Below are positions 16,278 through 24,746 of a stretch of DNA of 64,000 bases, piece by piece. The position numbers were made by a program, and so were the translations under genes. The notes under the pieces are model-generated. The model was given only the letters and a program-made list of their open reading frames with translations. It did not search any database and was not told the origin of the DNA. Origin of the DNA: Armatimonadota bacterium (GTDB lineage Bacteria; Armatimonadota; Fimbriimonadia; Fimbriimonadales; Fimbriimonadaceae); contig JAFDWX010000003.1 of assembly GCA_018268255.1 (NCBI GenBank), positions 1 to 64,000 on the forward strand. Direction: 5' to 3'. Position 1 is the first letter of the stretch. Each line of letters starts with the position of its first letter.

Positions 16278-16892
16278 GTGAGCGAGCGACAATTCTATAT
16301 TGATCCGAGTCGATGTATAGGTTGCAATGCTTGTGTTACTGCATGTGCCGAATGCGACACTCACCCTGGGGTATCGATGATCCACCTAGAGCAGATCGAG
16401 CGAGCGGATACGGTACAGACAACTCCCGTGATATGCATGCATTGCGAGGATCCCGCTTGCGCGTTGGTCTGTCCGGCTGATGCTATCAAGAAGACGCCTG
16501 ATGGCGTAGTGCAGAGCTCGCTTAAGCCACGTTGCATCGGATGCACCAACTGTGTGTTTGCTTGTCCGTTTGGAGTGCCCAAGTATGATACAGCGGTCGA
16601 CCAAATGATGAAGTGTGATATGTGTTACGATCGCACCTCAATCGGCCTTAAGCCTATGTGCGCCACAGTGTGCCCTTCTGGTGCTTTGTTCTTTGGGACA
16701 CCGGAGGAACTTGCTGAACAGCGCGCCGGTACTCCCATTAACGAGTTTGTCTTTGGGAAAAAGACTGTGAAGACGAAAGTTCATCTCATGATGCCCTCTG
16801 GTACTCAAAGACTCTCCGTGCGAAGCGATGCCGTCGTAAGAAAGTCAGATCTTCTCTCCAGTTCTCGTACTCAGTCGGAGGCGCATCCTTGA
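16278..16892 (+). CDS. Four-[4Fe-4S] ferredoxin of the NrfC/DmsB type
   Basis: 204 residues from GTG 16278. Four complete Cys groups are visible: [35 protein letters not shown] and [20 protein letters not shown]. Unlike the nar-operon ferredoxin, no ligand is missing, so four [4Fe-4S] clusters are expected. There is no Tat signal. It is followed by a Rieske protein (TTGA overlap) and a small membrane protein, forming a three-gene electron-transfer set. The likely client is the NasA-type nitrate reductase encoded opposite at 18059-20242, though no physical link is shown. Confidence 0.85.
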   Translation: MSERQFYIDPSRCIGCNACVTACAECDTHPGVSMIHLEQIERADTVQTTPVICMHCEDPACALVCPADAIKKTPDGVVQSSLKPRCIGCTNCVFACPFGVPKYDTAVDQMMKCDMCYDRTSIGLKPMCATVCPSGALFFGTPEELAEQRAGTPINEFVFGKKTVKTKVHLMMPSGTQRLSVRSDAVVRKSDLLSSSRTQSEAHP

Positions 16893-17386
16893 GCGATAGA
16901 TTAAGAGAGGACTTTCCCATTGACTGGGAGGAGGACCATTTCGTAACTCGACGTGAGTTCTTCAAGTTTCTCACGCTCGCCAGCGGCGGAGTTGCTGTAG
17001 GGACCGCTGCACTGGCCGCATACGCACAACTTCCTAAGAACCGCCGGCAATTTCAGCCCGCATTTGTGTGCAATGTGGATAAATTGACACCTGGAAGCTC
17101 GTTGGCATTCAGCTATCCAAGAGCGCACGACCTGTGTCTTTTGGTTCGGAAAAGTAGCGGAGAATTCGTGGCGTACAGCCGTAGATGTACCCATCTCTCC
17201 TGTCCAGTTGAATACGAGAGGCAAAATGGTGAAGAGATACTATATTGCCCTTGTCACCATGGGTCATTTTCTATTGAAGATGGTCGCGTTCTTCAAGGAC
17301 CTCCACCAAGGCCAATCCCGAGGATAGAGCTCGAAAGGCGAGAGGACGAAATTTGGGCGGTAGGCGCCTACTCGGAGGTGGAATGA
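16889..17386 (+). CDS. Tat-anchored Rieske [2Fe-2S] protein, second copy
   Basis: 165 residues, TTG start overlapping the previous stop, with GGAGG (16878-16882) at good spacing. N-terminal TRREFFKFL followed by a hydrophobic stretch is a Tat-type anchor. The cluster site is intact: C100-T-H102 and C120-P-C122-H123, with C105 and C122 as the disulfide pair. Distinct from the Rieske protein at 7654, so the island has two separate Rieske modules. No cytochrome b lies next to this one; the NarI-like protein at 28278 is a candidate partner in the same regulon. Confidence 0.9.
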   Translation: MSDRLREDFPIDWEEDHFVTRREFFKFLTLASGGVAVGTAALAAYAQLPKNRRQFQPAFVCNVDKLTPGSSLAFSYPRAHDLCLLVRKSSGEFVAYSRRCTHLSCPVEYERQNGEEILYCPCHHGSFSIEDGRVLQGPPPRPIPRIELERREDEIWAVGAYSEVE

Positions 17387-17616
17387 GAACTGCAGAACTC
17401 CGCAGGAGACACCAAAAGTCTACCGTGGTTGCGGCTTTGGTTCTTTTCCAGCTGTTTCTCTTCCTTATCCAGTTATGGCTATTTGTGGTTGTGCTAGAAA
17501 ATGCCTTGGAGGGCAAAACGCAAATGCTCAACGCGGCAACATTGTCCAGCATAGTCATATTTGCGATCAACACTTGGATGCTTGCCGGAATCAAACGATT
17601 GTTAAAGATGAAATAG
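17383..17616 (+). CDS. Small two-helix membrane protein
   Basis: 77 residues from ATG 17383, which overlaps the Rieske stop (ATGA). A basic N-terminus ([12 protein letters not shown]) is followed by two hydrophobic helices (about residues 15-37 and 50-68) and a basic tail. No family recognised. The tight coupling suggests a membrane anchor or small subunit of the ferredoxin/Rieske assembly. It converges on the hemerythrin-like gene with a 2-bp gap. Confidence 0.65.
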   Translation: MRTAELRRRHQKSTVVAALVLFQLFLFLIQLWLFVVVLENALEGKTQMLNAATLSSIVIFAINTWMLAGIKRLLKMK

Positions 17617-17618
17617 AG

Positions 17619-18062
17619 CTAGTCGATATTCATTCTGCGTTTGACCAAGAGTTCTCTTGCTGGGCTGTGTTCCCACCGGCGCATCTCCAGTACCATGCTT
17701 TGTTTCGCAATGGTCTGCGCATCGTTTGCTCCCATTCGCGCTTCAATAGCAGGGAATAGCACACGTTCCTCCCAGCGTATATGGTCTTCCAGAGCAACGC
17801 CTAATTCAATAGCGGAACTTGGTAGCCGATGCGAGAGATTTTCGATCTGTTTGTGTTCATTCCGCATCCGCTGTGCCCATTCAGGCTCGCAAAAAGGAAA
17901 CAGGATACGCTCTTCTTCCTGGAAGTGATCTGAGAGGTCTTGTTTCCACGCTTTGCGAAAGTCGTCTGGCGCGGTGCCTCGATTTTCACGGAGAGCGCGC
18001 GCCAAGTGGAGCCCATCGTTATGGTCTCTTGAGAAGGGCTCCAAGGCGGGGTGGCGCTTCAT
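17619..18062 (-). CDS. Hemerythrin-like di-iron protein
   Basis: 147 residues, four-helix hemerythrin (HHE) pattern: His in [28 protein letters not shown] and [12 protein letters not shown]. These provide the repeated H...HxxxE ligand sets for two irons. Family members bind O2 or NO or serve as di-iron sensors or stores. Its start overlaps the stop of the NasA-type gene (ATGA at 18059-18062), so it is made together with that reductase. A role in NO/nitrite stress protection of the reductase is plausible but inferred. Confidence 0.8.
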   Translation of the reverse strand: MKRHPALEPFSRDHNDGLHLARALRENRGTAPDDFRKAWKQDLSDHFQEEERILFPFCEPEWAQRMRNEHKQIENLSHRLPSSAIELGVALEDHIRWEERVLFPAIEARMGANDAQTIAKQSMVLEMRRWEHSPARELLVKRRMNID

Positions 18063-20242
18063 TCTGGAGATTCTGCTTTAGTAATCCGAACGCAAGCTCG
18101 CTTGTATTCAGGGATTCCGCTGATCGGGTCAAATGACCGAATCGTAAGGTTGTTTGCCGACCTTCTTCCGGGCCAGTGATAGGGGATAAAAACGGTATCC
18201 GGTCGAATGGTGCTCACAACCTTGGTCCTGAGGGTCACCTCGCCCCTGCGGCTAATGACCTTGACCCACTCCTGGTTTTCAACACCAAGTTGAGCTGCCA
18301 ATTGTGGATGGATTTCGACATAAGGCTCCGGACATAGGTCGAGAAGTCCGCCGATTCTTCGCGTTTGGGTACCGCTCAGATACTGCGAAACGACTCGTCC
18401 CGTGGTCAAGACAATTGGATAGTCCACGTCAGGCTCTTCCATCGGCGGGCGATAGGTCACGGCGTTGAATCGGGCTTTTTCATCTGGAGTTTTGAACTTC
18501 AGGTCCTCCCACAATCGAGGTGTTCCGGGATGGTCTAGGCTTGGGCAGGGCCAAAATACACCCAATTCGTTTTCAATTCGCTCGTAGGTAATCCCGAAAT
18601 AGTCCGCAGTACCACCTTTACTGGCCAGTCGAAGTTCGTTGAATATGTCCTCAGAACACTTGAAATGGCTGAAGAACTTATCCCGTCCAAGGCGACGGGC
18701 TAACTCCAGGATTATGTCCGTATCCGCCTTGGCTTCTCCCGGAGGATCGACCGCTTTGTTGATCTTGATGACCCGCCCCTCGGCACTGGTACTCGTTCCC
18801 TCTTCCTCTTCGTGCAGCGATCCAGCCATCACAATGTCGGCATGGTGAGCCGTTTCGTTCAAAAAGAAGTCGATGGCGGTGTAATGCTCCAATTTCTCCA
18901 ACGCCTCTCGAGTGAAGTTGGAATCGGGTAGCGACACTAACGGGTTAAAGCAGATGGAAATCAGAGCTTTGATTTGTCCGCTGTGAATCAGTTGGACTAT
19001 TTCTGGAGCAGTGTGTCCTTTACCCGGAAGTTCTTCGTCGGTGCAACCCCACACTGAGCAGATGTAGGCACGATGGTCAGGATTGGAAATGTCTCGGTTT
19101 CCAGGTAGCTGATCGCACTTATGGCCATGTTCTCGCCCGCCCTGTCCATTTCCCTGGCCCGTGATCGTGCCATATCCACACCCTTTTCGCCCGATCCTGC
19201 CTGTTGCAAGCACCAAATTAATGCATGACACGACGTTATCCACGCCCTTGGAACTATGTTCGATGCCTCTGGCATGCATCAAAAAGCTGGTCTTCGCCTC
19301 GCCCCACATCTGGCCTGCGCGCACGATATCTGCAACTTGGACACCGCTGATCCGGCTGGCGTCTTCAAGAGAGAGCGCAAGAGCGGCCGCCTTGGTTTCT
19401 TCCCAGCCGCAAGTGTGCTCATGGATAAATGGCTCGTTCGCATAGCCCTGCTCGATCACGACTCGCAGGATCCCGAGCAACAGCGCTGAATCGGTACCGG
19501 GCAGAACCGGTAGGTGCAGGTCACAGGTCCGAGCAATCGGAGTTACTCGCGGATCGATGACGATGAGCTTGGCACCTCGGTCCCTCGCGCGCCAGATGTA
19601 ATCCGTTGTGATGGGTGAGCACTCGGCAACATTAGTACCGACCAACATGATGACCTCTGCATGAACGATATCATCCCAAGAGTTCGATGCACGGTCTAAT
19701 CCAAACGCCTTCTTGTTTCCGGCACCCGCGCTGACCATGCACAGGCGTCCGTTGTAGTCCAAATTTGCTGTTTGCAGCCCTAGCCTGGCGAATTTGCCCA
19801 TGAGGTAGCTCTTCTCGTTAGTGAGAGAAACTCCAGACAAGAGCGCTACGGAGTCCTTGCCAAAACGACTCTGGATGTCCTGCACTGCACGCACAGTGGT
19901 GGCAAATGCCTCTTCCCAAGTAATTTGAACAAACCCCTTGCCAGGCACGCTTCGGAGGGGGTGAAGAAGCCTATCCGGATGGCCGCCTTGCAGATACCGT
20001 TTGACCCCCTTTGGACACAGCTTGCCCTTGTTGAACGGGAATTCCTCCCATGGTTCAAAGCCTATGACCGCGTTTTTTTTGACCTTGAGTTGAATTCCAC
20101 ATTGCATCCCGCAAAAGCAGCAGTGGGTTTTTACGAGCCTGTCGGGTGCGTCGCGGTCGAGCCAACCTCCTGGAGGCACATATGCAGGGTGCGGCCCAAA
20201 TTCCTCGACGATCTGCTCAATAGGAACTGGTAGCTTCGCCAT
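18059..20242 (-). CDS. nasA: NasA/NarB-type cytoplasmic nitrate reductase (bis-MGD, Cys-ligated Mo)
   Basis: 727 residues. The N-terminal [4Fe-4S] motif is C41-x2-C44-x3-C48-x27-C76 (LCPKG). The Mo ligand is C168 in NGRLCMVSA, matching the R-x-C-M-x-S-A context of Nas/Nap enzymes and lacking the His that follows the ligand in formate dehydrogenases. The C-terminal MGD domain begins near [21 protein letters not shown]. No Tat signal, so cytoplasmic. It lacks the C-terminal extra Fe-S domain of some NasA proteins. The box at 20277 puts it in the same regulon as the NarG-type enzyme, so it is probably not purely assimilatory; no nitrite reductase accompanies it. Transcribed with the hemerythrin-like gene. 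Confidence 0.8.
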   Translation of the reverse strand: MAKLPVPIEQIVEEFGPHPAYVPPGGWLDRDAPDRLVKTHCCFCGMQCGIQLKVKKNAVIGFEPWEEFPFNKGKLCPKGVKRYLQGGHPDRLLHPLRSVPGKGFVQITWEEAFATTVRAVQDIQSRFGKDSVALLSGVSLTNEKSYLMGKFARLGLQTANLDYNGRLCMVSAGAGNKKAFGLDRASNSWDDIVHAEVIMLVGTNVAECSPITTDYIWRARDRGAKLIVIDPRVTPIARTCDLHLPVLPGTDSALLLGILRVVIEQGYANEPFIHEHTCGWEETKAAALALSLEDASRISGVQVADIVRAGQMWGEAKTSFLMHARGIEHSSKGVDNVVSCINLVLATGRIGRKGCGYGTITGQGNGQGGREHGHKCDQLPGNRDISNPDHRAYICSVWGCTDEELPGKGHTAPEIVQLIHSGQIKALISICFNPLVSLPDSNFTREALEKLEHYTAIDFFLNETAHHADIVMAGSLHEEEEGTSTSAEGRVIKINKAVDPPGEAKADTDIILELARRLGRDKFFSHFKCSEDIFNELRLASKGGTADYFGITYERIENELGVFWPCPSLDHPGTPRLWEDLKFKTPDEKARFNAVTYRPPMEEPDVDYPIVLTTGRVVSQYLSGTQTRRIGGLLDLCPEPYVEIHPQLAAQLGVENQEWVKVISRRGEVTLRTKVVSTIRPDTVFIPYHWPGRRSANNLTIRSFDPISGIPEYKRACVRITKAESPE

Positions 20243-20248
20243 ACCTCG

Positions 20249-20292
20249 ATCTTGGCTGAAGCTATCGTCAGCAAACGATGATAAGCGTCATA
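20249..20292 (-). promoter_or_regulatory. Crp/Fnr-type box and -10 of the NasA-type gene
   Basis: gATGAT-AAGC-GTCATa at 20277-20292, sharing the same core as the moaA box. Leftward, 22 bp away, is CAAGAT (20254-20249; A2, A5 and T6). The predicted transcription start is the ATG at 20242. The box overlaps the last codon of the upstream TauE-like gene. Confidence 0.7.
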
Positions 20293-21028
20293 ACATGAGG
20301 GCCTTGGTAACGAGCTTCCAAACGGCGAGCAGCAGAACCATGGCCAGTGCCACCCGCATGGTGCGAGATGATGTTCGAACAGCTCCAAAATAACTGCCGA
20401 TCACTGCACCGAACACAGCCACGATGACCAAGGGCCAGAGCTGGATGCTCCTTCCAATCAACTCCATTGGTCGGGAAAGCAGCCCGGCAACCGAGTTGAC
20501 GAAGATGAAACAAGCCGACACTGCTGCAACTTTATGGGGCCGAGCCCAATTGAGCAGGATCATCAATGGCGAAAGGAATATCCCGCCACCAACACCCACA
20601 ATTCCACTCACCAGTCCGATGCTGACACCCGCGAGCGTCGCCAAGTGCAACTTCGGCCGCATTGGCTCCAGCTCATCTTGCTTGGGCTGAACAACGAGAG
20701 CAAACGCTGCATACATGAGTGTTCCCGCAAGTATCGTGCTCTGAGTGCGACTCTCCATTTGCAGCCTCCCCCCCAGAAAAGCGAAGGGTATGGACCCGAG
20801 CATAAACGGCCATGCCAAATTCCAATCGAAGTGGCGCGCCCTCCGAAAAGCGAAGAATGTTATGGCGGATACCACCACATTGAGTTCGAGGGCAGTCGTG
20901 GAAGCAAGCTTAGTCGGAATCGAGGTAAATGCCAAAAGGGCTAGGTAGCCGGATGCGCCACCGTGGCCAACCATGCTGTAAGCCGTGGCCACAACGGCTG
21001 TTCCAATCCAGAGTACAACATCACCCAT
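20288..21028 (-). CDS. TauE/SafE-family membrane permease
   Basis: 246 residues from ATG 21028, which overlaps the upstream stop by 8 bp (the longer 293-residue reading runs deep into the previous gene). Eight or so hydrophobic helices with the family's Gly-rich repeats (SMVGHGGASGYLALLAF and GIVGVGGGIFLSPLMILL). Family members move sulfur- or carbon-based organic and inorganic anions, often sulfite. It is the last gene of the molybdenum-cofactor operon, so export of a sulfur compound from the MoeB/rhodanese sulfur-transfer step, or of an oxyanion, is possible. That is speculation. Confidence 0.8.
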   Translation of the reverse strand: MGDVVLWIGTAVVATAYSMVGHGGASGYLALLAFTSIPTKLASTTALELNVVVSAITFFAFRRARHFDWNLAWPFMLGSIPFAFLGGRLQMESRTQSTILAGTLMYAAFALVVQPKQDELEPMRPKLHLATLAGVSIGLVSGIVGVGGGIFLSPLMILLNWARPHKVAAVSACFIFVNSVAGLLSRPMELIGRSIQLWPLVIVAVFGAVIGSYFGAVRTSSRTMRVALAMVLLLAVWKLVTKALML

Positions 21029-22451
21029 GACGGCTGATGAGGGATTGCATTCCCCCTCGGAGAGAATAGACCTCCGAAAAACCAGAGGATCTGAGGTCTG
21101 CCACCAGGCGGTAACTGCGGACGCCAGATGCACATATGAAAATCGTCGGTTGATCCCATTTGCGGTCATAACAACCGCTCATCGGGATTCGTTTGTGGGG
21201 CAGCGCAAGGCAAGGGGTTTCTGATAGGTCGCGAATATCAACAAGAGCCGCGTGCGGCATTTCATCCGGCGATGACACCTCCCATTGCTCTGGCTGAGCC
21301 TCGTCGATTTGATTGCACAGCCGACATAGGCGAGAACGGGTGCGTTGAATGCGATCGATTTGGAGGGACCGAAGGTCCACAAGCGCGAGCGACTCCGTCA
21401 AGGTGGCGCTACCCAGGATGCCCTGAATGACCTCAACTGCCTGGCAGGAACCGAGAAAATAGGGCACAACTCCCAGAACACCCAGGTCAGCGCAGGTGCC
21501 TACACAGTGGTTGGGTGGGGGATCAGGGAACATGCATTCCAGACACGGCCCGTCGGGAGTAATGGTCAGTATTTGACCTTCGAAGCGATGCACACTTGCG
21601 GTAACCAAATTCTTTCTGAGGCTACGACACACGCGGTTCAACAGGAACTTGGTATCGAGGCTATCGGTGCCGTCGACGACCCAATCAAAATTCTCAACAA
21701 TTTGAAAGGCGTTCGTCTCTGTCAGGACTTCGGGGAAAGGATGACACTGAATGGAGTGTCGCAGGCGTTTTGCCAAGGCCGACGCCCGTTCGACTTTGAG
21801 CCTCCCAATATCCGATTGAGCAAAAAGTGTTTGACGGTGGAGATTGGATCCCTCGACCGTGTCTGGGTCCACCAACCCGATCGTGCCAATGCCAGATCCG
21901 ACAAGGGCGGGCAGCGATCCCGCTGCGAGGCCGCCCACACCCACAAGGAGCACTCGCGCATTCTGGAGCTTGAGTTGTCCCTCTTTGCCGATTTCTGGAA
22001 GCCTAATGTGCCTGTCGTAAAGTTCTTCGAATTCCGCAGGTCTTGAGGACTCACCCCCGGAAACCCACTCCGAGGGACGGCCTGCGTAGTTTTCCTTTTT
22101 CCAGATGGGAACTCGCCACTTAATCTGGTCCATGATCCATTCGCAGGCCTCAAAAGCTTCCCTCCGGTGAGCTGCAGCCGTCTGGACAATAACCGCAGAC
22201 TCTCCGATACAGACTCGTCCGACTCGGTGTGTAGCCCGGGCATCTTCAAGTTCAAACTTGGAGATTGCCTCATTGAGGATTGCCTCACCTTGTACGAGAG
22301 CCATTTCAGCAAAGACCTCATACTCAAGCGCTTCCACCGCTTGGCCGTCTGCGTGATTTCGCACCTTTCCTTCGAAAGTTGCAAAACCTCCAGCCGCCGG
22401 AGAATCGAGTAATTGAGGCGACAGAATCTCGTGGGTAAGAAAAAATCTCAT
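21021..22451 (-). CDS. MoaE-MoeB-rhodanese triple-domain fusion
   Basis: 476 residues in three domains. Residues 1-135 resemble MoaE, the large subunit of molybdopterin synthase (VRNHADGQAVEALEYEVF, HRVGRVCIGESAVIV, VPIWKKENYAGR). Residues about 140-375 are MoeB/ThiF-like adenylyltransferase (RHIRLPEIGKEGQ, VLLVGVGGLAAGSLPALVGSG, catalytic R in GSNLHRQTLF, Zn pairs CLEC and CRLC). Residues about 385-476 are a rhodanese with C440 in CASGVRS. MoeB activates MoaD, the rhodanese can supply sulfur to it, and MoaE uses the thiocarboxylate. MoeB-rhodanese fusions (MOCS3-like) are known; joining MoaE as well is unusual. Coupled to moaD by ATGA. Confidence 0.9.
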   Translation of the reverse strand: MRFFLTHEILSPQLLDSPAAGGFATFEGKVRNHADGQAVEALEYEVFAEMALVQGEAILNEAISKFELEDARATHRVGRVCIGESAVIVQTAAAHRREAFEACEWIMDQIKWRVPIWKKENYAGRPSEWVSGGESSRPAEFEELYDRHIRLPEIGKEGQLKLQNARVLLVGVGGLAAGSLPALVGSGIGTIGLVDPDTVEGSNLHRQTLFAQSDIGRLKVERASALAKRLRHSIQCHPFPEVLTETNAFQIVENFDWVVDGTDSLDTKFLLNRVCRSLRKNLVTASVHRFEGQILTITPDGPCLECMFPDPPPNHCVGTCADLGVLGVVPYFLGSCQAVEVIQGILGSATLTESLALVDLRSLQIDRIQRTRSRLCRLCNQIDEAQPEQWEVSSPDEMPHAALVDIRDLSETPCLALPHKRIPMSGCYDRKWDQPTIFICASGVRSYRLVADLRSSGFSEVYSLRGGMQSLISRHG

Positions 22452-22690
22452 CCACCTGCCACGGGCGGAATAAGCACAATTTCCATACCGTCCTCCAACT
22501 GTACGTTTGGCTCCACGAATTCGCTGTTGATCGCTACTCGAATCAGTGCCGACGGCAGCCCCAAACGGTATTTTGCAATGAGCTCATTCACCAACTGCTC
22601 AACGGTGGAGCACTGCGTGTGATAGTGCTCTTCTTGCAAGCCACGGCGATCTCGGAGAACCGCAAAGTAACGAATACGTATGGTGATCAT
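22448..22690 (-). CDS. moaD: MoaD, small subunit of molybdopterin synthase
   Basis: 80 residues, ubiquitin-like beta-grasp pattern (MITIRIRYFAVLRDRRG, AINSEFV, DGMEIVLIPPVAGG). It ends in the obligatory Gly-Gly that is adenylated by MoeB and thiocarboxylated. Both ends overlap neighbours by ATGA (moeA upstream, the MoaE-MoeB-rhodanese fusion downstream), so it should be made in step with its activating enzyme. Confidence 0.93.
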   Translation of the reverse strand: MITIRIRYFAVLRDRRGLQEEHYHTQCSTVEQLVNELIAKYRLGLPSALIRVAINSEFVEPNVQLEDGMEIVLIPPVAGG

Positions 22691-23847
22691 AGAGTTCTCT
22701 GCCAGGGGAAAGCGAGGAATTCGACTTTTGAACCCTTGGACAAAAAGGGTGCCTCGGATGGAATGATGGCAAGGCCATCAGCTCCGACAAGGCTGAAGTT
22801 CGAGTGGGACCCAACAGTTTGCTGAAGTTCTATTTCGCAGTGTTCCGCTACCTTGGCTGGTAAGTACTCCTCGCGACCTGGTTTGCGGCGATGGTCAGAG
22901 GCTAGGACCCTCAGACTTTTGTGGAGCGGATGGCCCAGATACTCGGAGATGAAGATTAGGAGCCCGATCCAAGCAGACATTGGATTTCCGGGTAATCCGA
23001 ACCACGCCTTTCCGTCGCGGCGAGTGCCGAAGACCAGGGGTTTTCCGGGCTTGATCGCCACACCTTGGAATGCAACTTCATAATGAAGATCCCGCATCAC
23101 TTTCGGTACGAAATCATATGCCCCGGCTGAAACACCTCCGCACGTCACCACGAGATCGTGTTCGTTTGTGGCTGACTGGAGGACCGTTGTGAGTTCCTCG
23201 ATACTATCGTTGGCGTGATAGCTCGCGGCCGATATTCCCCACTGGCGTAGCGTGGACTGAATGGTGATGGTATTTGAGTTGAAGATTTGGCCGTTCGTTC
23301 TCTCGCTCCCAGGTTCGGCAAGCTCGTTTCCTGTGGAAACCACTCCAACTAACGGGGCCCGCTCAACCTGAACCAGAGGAATACCGAGCGCTGCCAAAGC
23401 CCCAACGATCGGAGGAGTGATCAAAACCCCCCGGCGCAGAATCGTAGTTCCCTCGGCGACCTCTTCTCCAGATCGGCGAATGTGTGCCCCGCTCGAAACT
23501 TCGCCCCTGAGTCGTTGCCCTTCAGCGTTCGCCTGTTCGACTGGGATCACTCCAAACGCGCCATCCGGTACTGGCGCGCCAGTGTAGATTCGTACAGCAT
23601 CTTTGCACCCAAGACTCCCGACTTCGGAAGTCCCTGCAGGGATCTCTCCGACAATGGTCCAGGGACCCACGGCACCTCCCACGACGAACCCGTCCATTGC
23701 CGAGTTGTCGAACGATGGTATCGGCCAATCCGTTGAGTAGTCCTTGCCGAGTATCCGCCCATTGCATTCGGAAAGGGGTAGTTCTATGGTCTCAAGACGG
23801 GGGCGTTTGAGACGAATAATGCTCAGAGCTTCGCAACTCCGTATCAC
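22687..23847 (-). CDS. moeA: MoeA, molybdenum insertase
   Basis: 386 residues. Contains the MoeA hallmarks DNSAMDGFVV, the TGAPVPDGAFGVIPVEQ block, GVVSTGNEL, and the MoCF-type TCGGVSAGAYDF followed by GLPGNPMSAW. It catalyses insertion of molybdate into adenylylated molybdopterin made by the MogA domain encoded immediately upstream (stop/start overlap at 23844-23847). ATGA coupling also links it to moaD. Normal length for the family. Confidence 0.93.
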   Translation of the reverse strand: MIRSCEALSIIRLKRPRLETIELPLSECNGRILGKDYSTDWPIPSFDNSAMDGFVVGGAVGPWTIVGEIPAGTSEVGSLGCKDAVRIYTGAPVPDGAFGVIPVEQANAEGQRLRGEVSSGAHIRRSGEEVAEGTTILRRGVLITPPIVGALAALGIPLVQVERAPLVGVVSTGNELAEPGSERTNGQIFNSNTITIQSTLRQWGISAASYHANDSIEELTTVLQSATNEHDLVVTCGGVSAGAYDFVPKVMRDLHYEVAFQGVAIKPGKPLVFGTRRDGKAWFGLPGNPMSAWIGLLIFISEYLGHPLHKSLRVLASDHRRKPGREEYLPAKVAEHCEIELQQTVGSHSNFSLVGADGLAIIPSEAPFLSKGSKVEFLAFPWQRTL

Positions 23848-24746
23848 GGATGGGGAGTCCCTTTGAGCATATCGATAAAGTGAAGTAGGTTAGGCATGAG
23901 TGCGTTCACTGCATCGACACATGCCCTAGGACTCCCAGGGATCGCAACAACAAGCGTATTTCCGATGAGGCCCGCCACTGGACGAGCGAGCATTGCGGTT
24001 GGAACCCGATCTTGGCTGTAAGATTGAAACGCTGAGACGACCCCTGGCAACGACCGTTCAAGCAACGGTGTAACGGCCTCAAATGTGATATCTCGAGGAC
24101 CAATTCCCGTGCCCCCCGTGACGAAAACCATGTCAATTCCTGCCGTGACCCTGCTTGTGATCGCGTCGCGGAGCTTCTCCACGTCATCTGCAACAATGGC
24201 GACTTCAACTTCTAACGCCCCGTTTGCTTGCAGAACTTCTTGGAGGATGGGGCCGCTTTGGTCAGCATAGGTCCCAGTGCTGGCGCGGTCGGATACTACG
24301 ATAACCTTGGCAAGCCAACCGGATCGGTGGGGAAGATCAGACTTGCCGCCACGCTTTTCCAGCAGATGAATCGAGCCAATTTCCATTGACTCATCGATCA
24401 TCTTCAGCATGTCGTATAGGGTGATCACAGATGCAGCTGCCGCAGTAATCGCTTCCATTTCCACTCCGGTCTTGGCAACTGAAGTAATCGACACTTCAAC
24501 GATGATACGGTCGGGTTCAAAACTAAAGTCCACTCCCACGAATTCAATCGGGATGTTGTGGCAATACGGAATCCACTCTGTCGTTTTCTTCGCCGCTTGT
24601 ACCGCTGCGACTCGAGCTACTGGAACAGGGTCGCCTTTGGGTGTGTCTCCAGCCTGCACCCGTGCCACAGTTTCGGCCGATGCGATCAGCACTGCTTGAG
24701 CCCGCGCAGTTCTCAAGGTTGAAAACTTGTGTGAAATGTCTCTCAT
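23844..24746 (-). CDS. MoaC-MogA/MoaB fusion
   Basis: 300 residues from ATG 24746, which overlaps the moaA stop (ATGA); a longer reading to 24815 lies inside moaA and is unlikely. Residues 1-135 are MoaC (cyclic pyranopterin monophosphate synthase): GDTPKGDPVPVARVAAV, the PYCHN active-site region and KTGVEMEAITAAAASVITLYD. Residues about 142-300 are a MogA/MoaB-type molybdopterin adenylyltransferase: VSDRASTGTYADQSGP, FVTGGTGIGPRDIT and AIPGSPRA. It joins an early step (after MoaA) and a late step (before MoeA). MoaC-MogA/MoaB fusions occur elsewhere but are uncommon. Confidence 0.9.
   Translation of the reverse strand: MRDISHKFSTLRTARAQAVLIASAETVARVQAGDTPKGDPVPVARVAAVQAAKKTTEWIPYCHNIPIEFVGVDFSFEPDRIIVEVSITSVAKTGVEMEAITAAAASVITLYDMLKMIDESMEIGSIHLLEKRGGKSDLPHRSGWLAKVIVVSDRASTGTYADQSGPILQEVLQANGALEVEVAIVADDVEKLRDAITSRVTAGIDMVFVTGGTGIGPRDITFEAVTPLLERSLPGVVSAFQSYSQDRVPTAMLARPVAGLIGNTLVVAIPGSPRACVDAVNALMPNLLHFIDMLKGTPHP

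Noticed and set aside
18059-20242. Formate dehydrogenase as identity of the second molybdoenzyme
   Set aside because: The Mo-ligand context NGRLCMVSA lacks the His after the ligand that formate dehydrogenases have, and matches Nas/Nap enzymes.
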